DNA of 16,508 nucleotides from JAFGKM01 sp964413825 (GTDB taxonomy: Bacteria > Ratteibacteria > UBA8468 > B48-G9 > JAFGKM01). Both the position numbers and the translations under genes were made by a program. Below are positions 8,433 through 15,569 of the stretch, piece after piece. Numbering within the stretch: position 1 is the stretch's first letter; every line of letters starts with the position of its first letter. Where the stretch lies: NCBI GenBank assembly GCA_964413825.1, contig CAYPTS010000046.1, positions 1-16,508 on the forward strand, given 5' to 3'. The notes under the pieces were generated by a model. That model saw only the letters and a program-made list of their open reading frames with translations. It searched no databases and was not told the DNA's origin.

Positions 8433-9686
8433 ATGGGAAAAGATATTCTGAAATTCGGGGTTGTAAGCGGGTTGGGACGCGGCGCATATCTCGCCTCATT
8501 GTATTCACAGCATCCAAAAGCCGAACTTGTTGCCATGTGCGACAATGACCCGACGGCTTTTGAAAAGGGCCGCAAGGTGTTCGGCTTGAAGAAAGGTTCT
8601 TACAGAGAATATCAGGACCTGGACGACATGTTGAGCAAGGAAGACATGGACTGGGTATTTGTAGCCACAGGTGACCCCACGCACTATCCCCTGGGTAAAA
8701 AAGTTCTGCAGGCAGGATGCAACCTGTTTGTTGAGAAACCCATGTGCGTAACCATGGAACAGGCAGACGACCTATGGAAAACCGAGCAGGAGACAGGTCT
8801 TGCCGTTGTGGTAGGATGTGAACTTCGCTATCACGCGGCAGTTATAAAATTCCGGGACATACTGCGGAAAGGGACGATAGGGAAAGTAGTACTGGGCTAT
8901 TGTTTGAGCACGCAAAAGAGAGGCTACGGTTATTTCCGCAGTAAATACGCACACAAATCCTACGGCAGTCCTCCCCTGATGCAGAAAGGCATTCATCTGA
9001 CAGACCTGGTAATAGACCTGAACAACTCCGACCCGGTGCGTGTTTTTGCCAGCGGCGGGCAGGACCTGTACGGCAGCAGGAAAGAATGCAGGGGAAGAGT
9101 CTGCACAAACTGTAAGGAAGCGGATACCTGCGATTTCCACTTCTACAACGGGGCATCCATAGTAAAGAAGAAAAAGGACATAAACAAAAAGAATCCCATG
9201 CCCAATGAAATCACCTGCGTTTTTGATGACAGGATAGACGTCAATGACAACAGTCTGCTGTTGGTGGATTTTGAAAACGGAGCCCGCATGGCGGTGGCGG
9301 AGATATTTTTCGCTCCGGAGAACAGGTGGGAGTTCATTCTTCAGGGAACAAAGGGAGAGGCAAGACTGAATATGATTATGGGACCGGCAGTGCACAAAAG
9401 CACCATAGAAGTCTTTACTTTCAAGGACAGACGTCCCAGAAAAGTCAAGATTCCTCCCGTTGAAGGGAGTCACGGCGGCGGGGACATCGCCATGCGGGAT
9501 GCTCTGGTGGAGGCGTATCTGCAGGGCAGACGCATCTCCCCGACAGCCCGTGAAGGGCGTGCCGGCATAGCAACGCTGATAAAAGCCATGGAGAGTGAAG
9601 AAACGGGGGAAATCATGGAAATTCCATGGCCGGATATTCAAAAAAAGTCCATATCTCCTTCATTGAAAAAAAGAGGCCGCCGATGA
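8433..9686 (+). CDS. Gfo/Idh/MocA-family NAD(P)-dependent oxidoreductase
   Basis: 417 residues. N-terminal Rossmann domain: KFGVVSGLGRGAYLASLY (nucleotide loop), ELVAMCDND (acidic end of beta 2), DWVFVATGDPTHYPLGKKVL, and the family hallmark EKPM (101-104). The C-terminal alpha/beta domain has QKGIHLTDLVIDL, where H188 and D191 fit the catalytic HxxD, and GGGDIAMRDALVEAYLQG near the end. Members oxidise or reduce sugar and cyclitol hydroxyls in the cytoplasm, and some make 3-keto intermediates during glycoside cleavage. C219, C224, C227 and C233 form a cysteine cluster in an insertion (finding below). The C-terminal tail is basic (SPSLKKRGRR). Start: GGGGAG at 8417-8422, ten bases before ATG; it lies 18 bases after the preceding gene. 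Its stop overlaps the next start as ATGA. The substrate is unknown, presumably a sugar released by the neighbouring proteins. Confidence 0.93.
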   Translation: MGKDILKFGVVSGLGRGAYLASLYSQHPKAELVAMCDNDPTAFEKGRKVFGLKKGSYREYQDLDDMLSKEDMDWVFVATGDPTHYPLGKKVLQAGCNLFVEKPMCVTMEQADDLWKTEQETGLAVVVGCELRYHAAVIKFRDILRKGTIGKVVLGYCLSTQKRGYGYFRSKYAHKSYGSPPLMQKGIHLTDLVIDLNNSDPVRVFASGGQDLYGSRKECRGRVCTNCKEADTCDFHFYNGASIVKKKKDINKKNPMPNEITCVFDDRIDVNDNSLLLVDFENGARMAVAEIFFAPENRWEFILQGTKGEARLNMIMGPAVHKSTIEVFTFKDRRPRKVKIPPVEGSHGGGDIAMRDALVEAYLQGRRISPTAREGRAGIATLIKAMESEETGEIMEIPWPDIQKKSISPSLKKRGRR

Positions 9687-10873
9687 ACGCCAAAAAGAAC
9701 ATCAAACTGGGCACATGGTACTGGCTCAACGCCGGACCGCAGGAAGAATGGGAAGAAGATATCCGCAACATAAAAAACCTTGGCTATGACTATCTTGTTG
9801 CCGGCTGGGGATTGGATATATCGCTTGTACGCGAGAAGAAAGACGATACCCTGAAAATGCTTGAGCTATGCAATGATTACGGCATAGAAGTATATCTTGT
9901 GGTATGGAGTGCCATGACAATGTACCCATATCTCGGCAAGGGTAATCAGCAGATAGACAGCAGCGGCCAATCTAAAAACTACTACAATCTCTGGAATTCG
10001 CAGTGGAGGGAGGGGCCGTATAAAAGATATATTCAGGATATCGTTAATTCGTATCGGAAATGCCCCGCATTAAAAGGCTACCTGTTTGACGATACGTTTT
10101 CTTCGTATCCCGTAAAATATGATTCCGGCGCGTATAGATATATAAGTTACGGGAGAAAAGACACAGAAAGATTCAGAAAGTGGCTGAAACAAAAATACAA
10201 AACTGTCTCCAATATTAATTATTTTCTGTATTCAGACAAAAAAGAATTTTCTTCATGGGATACGATAATGCCTCCAGAGAAACCAGGCGGAAGCATGTGG
10301 CTTGAGTGGTACGAAGCACGCGGCGAATGGTATGAAGAATGGGCCAAAGATACAAAAAGATACTTTTCCGACATGGACTCCCAACACGAACTGTTCTTGC
10401 TGGACGGGATAGGAAACGCCATTGGCGAAAACATTGAATGTTACGGAATCAATTTCAGGCATTTAACAGAATATTTCGACGTGGTAATGCTCTATGCCAT
10501 GCCTTCCGGGTTTGATAAGCCGGACGTGGACATGGATAAAATTTTATCTGCGGTTGACTTTATGAACAGTTCCAGCAAGAGGTTTTCCATTAATAAAAAA
10601 ATCGCTTTTGATTTCCACGTATACCAGCCCTTCGGCGATGATTTTGACAGGGTCAGTTCCTGGCCATATCCCAGTCTGGAGCAAATCAAGAGGATAACCG
10701 AACAGGCGGTGAAATCCGGGGCCGACATGATAGACCATTACGGATACCGCATCGGCAATTGGCGGTTAAAAAATATTCCTCCCTATCCTCTGGTTCCTGA
10801 AGTCAAAACCATGCTCCGTTACCGGACAGACCTCTGGGAAGGTTTAAGAGAGTTTAACCGGACACTGAAATGA
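9683..10873 (+). CDS. GH42-like TIM-barrel glycosidase-like protein
   Basis: 396 residues from ATG 9683, chosen over the upstream ATG 9626 because it forms an ATGA overlap with the oxidoreductase stop and has AAGAGG (9671-9676) six bases upstream. No signal peptide. The segment RFRKWLKQKYKTVSNINYFL, then SSWDTIMPPEKPG.MWLEWYEAR (about 163-213), is very close in pattern to the conserved GH42 block FR.WLK.KYGT...LN....Y..WD.I.PP. Strand starts are seen in GYDYLVAGWG, IEVYLVVWSA and KGYLFDDTFS; D136/D137 lie near the expected acid/base position. Unlike its neighbours it lacks the zinc-type Cys cluster. No clear nucleophile Glu is visible, so catalysis is unproven. The gene looks markedly AT-richer than the rest of the run (16 G/C in 60 bases at 10201-10260). 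Likely acts on a galactoside-like or other glycoside in the cytoplasm. Confidence 0.72.
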   Translation: MNAKKNIKLGTWYWLNAGPQEEWEEDIRNIKNLGYDYLVAGWGLDISLVREKKDDTLKMLELCNDYGIEVYLVVWSAMTMYPYLGKGNQQIDSSGQSKNYYNLWNSQWREGPYKRYIQDIVNSYRKCPALKGYLFDDTFSSYPVKYDSGAYRYISYGRKDTERFRKWLKQKYKTVSNINYFLYSDKKEFSSWDTIMPPEKPGGSMWLEWYEARGEWYEEWAKDTKRYFSDMDSQHELFLLDGIGNAIGENIECYGINFRHLTEYFDVVMLYAMPSGFDKPDVDMDKILSAVDFMNSSSKRFSINKKIAFDFHVYQPFGDDFDRVSSWPYPSLEQIKRITEQAVKSGADMIDHYGYRIGNWRLKNIPPYPLVPEVKTMLRYRTDLWEGLREFNRTLK

Positions 10874-12171
10874 CAAAGAGGTTTACAAGACAGGCGGCGT
10901 ACGCGCTGGATTTCGGACTGTCATACAACTTCCCTTTTTCCTACTGGAAGGACCACTACCGGACGCTGGCAAAATATGGTTACAATACCGTCATGCTGTG
11001 GATATCCGGATGCGCGCCGGTAAAGGGTTTTGAGAAAACATGTGAATGGAAGTGTGAATACGTTCCGGAACTGGTCTCTTTCATCCAATCCCTCGGAATG
11101 AAAGCCTACTTGATGAGCGGCCTGTTCAACTGGATGGGCATGTCGCCGGGATTTATCCGCATGGACCCCTCGCTTGCGGCAACGTGGCCTGAAAAACTCA
11201 AAACAGCATACCCCCCGGAAAGCCAGCGGCACGCACTGTGCTCGACAAAAAGTTATCTCCACGCGTTGGAATATTTCAAAGGATTATGGCGTTTGTGTCC
11301 GCAGGCCGACGGGTTTGCCGTTGAAGTCGGGTGTGAAAAACCCCACTGCATGTGCAGCCGATGTACCGCCCGGGGACACTGGCGCATAGAGACGGATTTC
11401 CTAAATGAGTTTTCAAAATGGCTGTGGCAGCAGAACCCGCGTGCGGAGATAATCTGGAATCTCGGATATGCTCGTACACACGGACTTCCGCCGGAATCAC
11501 GACTTTACGAGGAAGCGGCCAGGCGGAAAGACCCGCGTCTAATCTGGTGGTATGTGCGCCCGAAAACGGAGTACATGGATGAAGGCGGCAGGAAATGGCA
11601 TTTTGACAATCCCGGGACAATTGAGCGGATAGGGACGAACGGAATTATGCATCACTTACCGGATGTGCCTGTCGGGGAAACGGCGTTACTTGCCCAATCA
11701 TGCAACTTGACTGGAATCAGCGGACACCCTGACGAAAGACATCTTTTCCTGCCCGAACAAAGGGCAGAAGACTCCGGTTATCTGCGCCTTGCCGGACCTC
11801 CCTCTCCTCCTACATGCAAACATTGGCTGTTCAAATTGAGGGCACTGCACTACCATTTCGCTTTCAATAATCCGGGCGCAGGGGAAGATGAATATGCAAG
11901 GTACGTGAGAAAGGAATTCGACTGCGACGATAAGGAATTGATTGAGACGATGGTTCTCATGGAAAACATTATCATTGACAGGAGAGCCCTCGCGCACCGT
12001 TCCAGTAAAAATCTTTATCTTGCCAAGGATGGACTAACAGGGGAACAGGTTTCTCCGGCGCTGGAGCCGGACGAAACGGCTGTATTAAGGACATTTGCCG
12101 AACAGAGTCAAAAGTTCTCATCCCTTGGAGAAGAAGTCCGGCATACTATTCTCAAACTGAATTTTCAATGA
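10870..12171 (+). CDS. Divergent TIM-barrel glycosidase-like protein with C-x-C-x2-C motif
   Basis: 433 residues, no signal peptide. The start ATGA at 10870 overlaps the preceding stop and no close Shine-Dalgarno is seen, so it is probably translated by coupling. The first ~330 residues read as a barrel: TLAKYGYNTVMLWISG (strand 1), VSFIQSLGMKAYLMSGLFNW (strand 2), GFAVEVGCEKPHCMCSRC (148-165), AEIIWNLGYARTHGLPPES, and LIWWYVRP. E152 ends the strand that would carry an acid/base; C160, C162 and C165 follow, with C124 upstream, as in the GH42 zinc site. The block after it (DFLNEFSKWLWQQNP, then IIWNLGY) also recalls DUF4838/alpha-glucuronidase-like proteins. The C-terminal ~90 residues are helical (FDCDDKELIETMVLMENIII). 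I do not recognise a specific family or substrate. Confidence 0.6.
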   Translation: MTKRFTRQAAYALDFGLSYNFPFSYWKDHYRTLAKYGYNTVMLWISGCAPVKGFEKTCEWKCEYVPELVSFIQSLGMKAYLMSGLFNWMGMSPGFIRMDPSLAATWPEKLKTAYPPESQRHALCSTKSYLHALEYFKGLWRLCPQADGFAVEVGCEKPHCMCSRCTARGHWRIETDFLNEFSKWLWQQNPRAEIIWNLGYARTHGLPPESRLYEEAARRKDPRLIWWYVRPKTEYMDEGGRKWHFDNPGTIERIGTNGIMHHLPDVPVGETALLAQSCNLTGISGHPDERHLFLPEQRAEDSGYLRLAGPPSPPTCKHWLFKLRALHYHFAFNNPGAGEDEYARYVRKEFDCDDKELIETMVLMENIIIDRRALAHRSSKNLYLAKDGLTGEQVSPALEPDETAVLRTFAEQSQKFSSLGEEVRHTILKLNFQ

Positions 12172-12186
12172 AAAGGAAAAACGGAC

Positions 12187-13239
12187 ATGCGGCCTTTTTC
12201 AAAAAATTTCGAAGCAACCAAGGAACGTTTTACTGAATGGTGGGACCATCGTATCCTTGACCGGATGATGATCTACGCGATGGTGAATATGCCCGTTGAA
12301 CTGCCTACGGAAAAGCCTGTTTCAAATCCCGAGGATTTGTATCTTAACGCGGAAGTGGTTTTCAGACGGCATATGAGACGAATGCACAGGATGTATTACG
12401 CGGGTGACGCATTTCCATGGTGGTGTAATTCGCTCCCTGTCGGGTCATTCTACGGTGCGGAACCGGTATTTACCGAACGTACCCTCTGGCACAGTCCGAT
12501 AATCGGCCCGAGTGATTCATACTCAAAAGTAAAATTTTCTCCGGACAATAAGTGGTGGATAAAAAGCAAAAAAATGGTGGAAGACCTGGTGAAATTCGCC
12601 GAAGGCAATTTTTTCGTTTCCATCCCGGATATTTCCAGTCCGCTTGATACTCTTGAAATGTTACGGGGAGCAGAAGGACTTTCCCTGGATATGTATGACC
12701 GGCCGGAAGAAGTGAAAAGCGCACAGAAACATATAAGGGAATGCTGGCGTGTGCAGTATGACGCCTTATACGAAATCGTGCACAACAGGTTTGACGGAAG
12801 TACGGCCGGCTGTCTGCCGGCCTGGTCGCCGAAAAGAAGCTATACCGCACAGTGCGATTTCAGCGGGATACTTTCTGCCGAGATGTTTGAGGATTTCGTA
12901 GTGCCGGACGTAGAATTCCAATGCGCCTGCGTAGACCATTCGCTGTATCACCTGGATGGACCTAACGCCGCCAGGCATGCGGACAGACTGCTGAAAATCC
13001 CCCGACTCAACGGCATCCAGTGGCAGAGGGGCATCAACGGCGGACAGGCTACTGACTGGCTGCCACTTCTGAAGAAAATTCAAAAAGCCGGTAAACTTGT
13101 GTTTGTGGATGCGCCGGCAGGACAGGTACTGAAGATAGCTGAAGACCTGAAACCGGAAGGTCTATTCCTGGCCACGTCCTGCGATACCCCAAAAGAAGCA
13201 GACGACCTGGTGGAAGCGATAAGGAGACTGCGAAAATGA
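12187..13239 (+). CDS. Uroporphyrinogen decarboxylase-like / MtaA-CmuA-like methyltransferase-family protein
   Basis: 350 residues, cytoplasmic. Resembles the URO-D superfamily, which includes heme-pathway HemE and the zinc methyltransferases MtaA, MtbA and CmuA that move methyl groups to or from corrinoid or coenzyme M. Seen: VDHSLYHLDGPNAARHADRLL (H251, H255), IPRLNGIQWQRGINGG, and LATSCDTPKEADDLVEAI with C332 near the C-terminus; H255 and C332 are candidate metal ligands. It lacks the N-terminal arginine-rich substrate motifs of HemE, so heme synthesis is unlikely. It starts 15 bases after the preceding gene with AAGGA at 12173-12177, and overlaps the next gene by ATGA. Position among glycosidase-like genes suggests action on a sugar-borne group, perhaps O-methyl, but no corrinoid protein is in the window. 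Function is inferred. Confidence 0.78.
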   Translation: MRPFSKNFEATKERFTEWWDHRILDRMMIYAMVNMPVELPTEKPVSNPEDLYLNAEVVFRRHMRRMHRMYYAGDAFPWWCNSLPVGSFYGAEPVFTERTLWHSPIIGPSDSYSKVKFSPDNKWWIKSKKMVEDLVKFAEGNFFVSIPDISSPLDTLEMLRGAEGLSLDMYDRPEEVKSAQKHIRECWRVQYDALYEIVHNRFDGSTAGCLPAWSPKRSYTAQCDFSGILSAEMFEDFVVPDVEFQCACVDHSLYHLDGPNAARHADRLLKIPRLNGIQWQRGINGGQATDWLPLLKKIQKAGKLVFVDAPAGQVLKIAEDLKPEGLFLATSCDTPKEADDLVEAIRRLRK

Positions 13240-15320
13240 GGTTGAACGGTAAAGTCAGTTATATGCTCCGGCGTACCCCGCGTGAGTGGATGATGCACAC
13301 CGACGAGGATATAAAAGAGGCTGTTGCCTATTGCCGCGAAAACGGCATTGACGAGGTGGTCTGGTTCGTTGAATCCGCCGCAGCGCTGCATTCCTTCGTC
13401 CGGACTGAACAGTTGTCAATAACCGTTGAATGGCTGGCTCGGGCAGGCCGCATACTTAAAAAACATAACATACTGTCGTCCGTCAACGTACTGTATACTT
13501 TCGGTCACGGGGAATACGGCAACGTCATGCCGGACATCTTTTCGCGCGGGGATTTCATGGTTGATATCACCGGATATCAAAGTGCCGAATGCCTGTGTCC
13601 GCTGGCGCCGTCGTGGCAAAAATGGGCGGCGGATTTTTACCGTCAGTTGGCTTCCGCCCGGCCAGCGCGTATCTGGATTGATGACGACTTCCGCTTCACA
13701 GGGCATGGCCGGGTAAGATACGGTTGTTTTTGTCCGCGCCACCTGAAGCGTTTCTCAGATTTTTCGGGGATAAAACTCCTCTCTCGGAAAAAACTTGCTG
13801 AATCTCTCCTGAAACCCGACAAGCCCCATCCGTTAAGAAATCGGTGGCTGGATTTTCAAAACACGATTTTGCTGGAATCTTCCGGCATCATAAGAGATGC
13901 CGTTCATAGCGCCGCTCCGAATACGAGAGTTGCCCTCATGACCACCACTCCGTTTTTGTGGGAAATAGAAGGACGAAAACTACCTGAACTCCTGCAAACG
14001 TTTAGCAGTCCCCATGAACCGACAGTGCGTCTATGTACTTCAGGCTACCAGGAAAAAAACCTGCGTGATTTTTACATCGTGGATGAGTCGCTGAAAAGGG
14101 TCCGGACTGACATCCCGAAAAATACTGTGCTATGCAGTGAAATTGAAAGCATGCCTTACTCTCTGTACAGCAAATCATGTGCATGGATAAGCGCACAGAT
14201 GGAATGGGCGACGGTACTCAACGTTCCCCACCACACTCTCAATCTGTATGACAGGATGGGCTCACCTCTGGCAGAAGAGCCGTCCATTGGCACCGCTCTT
14301 AAAGACCTTAAACCCAGGTTAACAGCGATTAACGAACGCTTTCAGACGGCTGATTTTTTCCGTGGAATATACATTCTGCGGCACAACAGGACGGCCCATT
14401 TCGTCCGGACGAGGAAAGGAGAATCGTTTACCGAACTTCTTTCCCACGACATGGGCTGGACGGATGCTTTGCGCTGCTTCGGTTTTCCCGTACAATTTGA
14501 GAACATGAACGAATCTGTCATCGCCGTAACAGGCCAGTCCTTACGAGCATACGAAGATAAACTGGAAGACATATTTAAAAAAGGCGTTCTTTTGGACCTT
14601 TCCGCGCTGGAAACTCTGCTTGACATGGGACGCGGGGACATACTGGACGTGAAGATTGAGCAGATTATTAACAACAAAGAAAACAGCCTTCCCGTTTCAT
14701 GCGAGGTTCTGACCGGCCCTGATTTCGGCGGGGCAACAGATAAGCGCACGTTTTTCCAGAACGCCAGCGTCTCCGGCCGATTCGGCGTATTAAAAGGAGG
14801 AAAAAATCACAGGATTATCTCTTACCTGGAAAATTCTGAACGGGAAAGAGTTTTTCCCGCGGTGCGGCTTGCCGAAAGCAAATACGGCGGCAGACTCTGC
14901 ATTTACCCGTACGAGTTCATCAACTACGAAAATCCTGATATGTACTGCAAGGGAACAAGTGCCTATTTCTATTCGCCGAATCGCCGGAAACAAATGCAGG
15001 CAGTCATACGGTGGCTTGCTGGCGACCGGGTGCCGCTCGAAGTCAGCGCTCCGGGCTGGATATTGCCGCACCGCGCAGACGGAGAAGGAATTATTGCTTT
15101 GGCGGTTATGAACGTGAATCATGACCCGTGGCGGCAGGTTGCTGTCAGAGCATTCATCGGAGACAGGCAAATCAACAGGGTTCTGCTCCTGACTGAAACC
15201 AATAAATGGAAAACTGTGGCTAAGAATGATTGGCAGATGGAGAAAAACCATATAGAGATTGAATTTTCCGGTATAGTAAATCCTCTTCACACACTGGCTA
15301 TGCTCCTCGAAGCTTCCTAA
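13236..15320 (+). CDS. Putative GH42-like (clan GH-A) protein, copy 2 of a paralogous pair
   Basis: 694 residues, no signal peptide; full-length homologue of the 3073-5121 product. Shared blocks: NVLYTFGHGEYG, FMVDITG, RIWIDDDFRFTGHG (145-158), C-x-CP-x-H (C164, C166, H169), KPHPLRNRWLDFQ, TTPFLWEIE, CSEIESMP (300-307), HTLNLYD, GVLLDLSAL, EVLTGPDFGG and QAVIRWLAGDRVPLEV. C121 with C164/C166/H169 would make the GH42-type metal site; D151 replaces the acid/base Glu; E302 or E304 is the nucleophile candidate. The N-terminus is six residues longer than copy 1; the copies also differ in the stretch around 465-535 and near the C-terminus. Start is firm: AAGGAG at 13221-13226, nine bases from an ATGA overlap with the preceding gene. 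It is the last gene of the run. Differences between the copies suggest separate substrates rather than recent duplication. Confidence 0.7.
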   Translation: MRLNGKVSYMLRRTPREWMMHTDEDIKEAVAYCRENGIDEVVWFVESAAALHSFVRTEQLSITVEWLARAGRILKKHNILSSVNVLYTFGHGEYGNVMPDIFSRGDFMVDITGYQSAECLCPLAPSWQKWAADFYRQLASARPARIWIDDDFRFTGHGRVRYGCFCPRHLKRFSDFSGIKLLSRKKLAESLLKPDKPHPLRNRWLDFQNTILLESSGIIRDAVHSAAPNTRVALMTTTPFLWEIEGRKLPELLQTFSSPHEPTVRLCTSGYQEKNLRDFYIVDESLKRVRTDIPKNTVLCSEIESMPYSLYSKSCAWISAQMEWATVLNVPHHTLNLYDRMGSPLAEEPSIGTALKDLKPRLTAINERFQTADFFRGIYILRHNRTAHFVRTRKGESFTELLSHDMGWTDALRCFGFPVQFENMNESVIAVTGQSLRAYEDKLEDIFKKGVLLDLSALETLLDMGRGDILDVKIEQIINNKENSLPVSCEVLTGPDFGGATDKRTFFQNASVSGRFGVLKGGKNHRIISYLENSERERVFPAVRLAESKYGGRLCIYPYEFINYENPDMYCKGTSAYFYSPNRRKQMQAVIRWLAGDRVPLEVSAPGWILPHRADGEGIIALAVMNVNHDPWRQVAVRAFIGDRQINRVLLLTETNKWKTVAKNDWQMEKNHIEIEFSGIVNPLHTLAMLLEAS

Positions 15321-15323
15321 GAG

Positions 15324-15437
15324 ATGATTCCTGTTGAAGAACAGGCAAGGCTTGAAAAGAGATTATGGACACTTCAAATGGAGAGAATTGTTGGGAAGAT
15401 GAGAAAATCCGCAAAGAAAAACCAGAGCGGTAATTGA
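15324..15437 (+). CDS. Small ORF, possible truncated antitoxin next to a PIN-toxin remnant
   Basis: 37 codons from ATG 15324 to TGA 15435-15437, starting three bases after the preceding stop with no clear Shine-Dalgarno. The peptide is charged and helical (EEQARLEKRLWTLQMERIVG, then KMRKSAKK). It overlaps the start of the PIN-toxin remnant, as antitoxin genes commonly do in such pairs, but at 37 residues it is about half a typical antitoxin and shows no recognisable DNA-binding fold. Its last dozen codons (from ATG 15399) may really be the original start of the toxin, shifted out of frame. May be non-functional or not translated at all. Confidence 0.35.
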   Translation: MIPVEEQARLEKRLWTLQMERIVGKMRKSAKKNQSGN

Positions 15438-15545
15438 CACAAACGTTTTTATAAGTGCTCTTCTCGGCAGTCCAACCTGCTGGCGCTCTCTCCATTTCGC
15501 GGTATTTCAATAATAACACCCGCTGAATTCTTGAAACATTTTTAA
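15399..15545 (+). pseudogene. PIN-domain toxin gene with frameshift and large internal deletion
   Basis: The N-terminus of a PIN-domain (COG1569-like, VapC-related) ribonuclease toxin is readable: MRKSAKK from ATG 15399, then after a one-base slip in the A-run 15417-15421, TRAVIDTNVFISALLGSP (15421-15476), which includes the active-site Asp of the DTNV motif. Starting near 15477 in another frame comes LLALSPFRGISIITPAEFL, then KHF, ending at TAA 15543-15545, matching the family's usual C-terminus. About two thirds of the ~135-residue family length, including the central acidic residues, is missing. The gene cannot give an active toxin. The upstream small ORF may be what remains of its antitoxin. 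Confidence 0.8.
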
Positions 15546-15569
15546 GTTCCGGAAGTTACACAAACCCTC

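Noticed and set aside
8772..9641. 289-codon open frame on the minus strand inside the oxidoreductase gene
   Set aside because: The sense strand encodes an unmistakable Gfo/Idh/MocA protein; the antisense product resembles nothing and has no start signals.
12804..12822. Perfect 7-bp GC hairpin (GGCCGGC/GCCGGCC, loop TGTCT)
   Set aside because: It lies in mid-gene of the UROD-like CDS with no T-run; most likely a chance product of GC-rich codons.
12187..13239. Annotation as heme-pathway HemE
   Set aside because: The N-terminal substrate-binding arginine motif of HemE is not visible, and the operon context is glycosidase-like genes rather than heme genes.
15546..15569. Terminator between the convergent PIN remnant and phosphoesterase gene
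   Set aside because: The 24 bases contain only TTCCGGAA, a short palindrome without a T-run, so no terminator can be supported.
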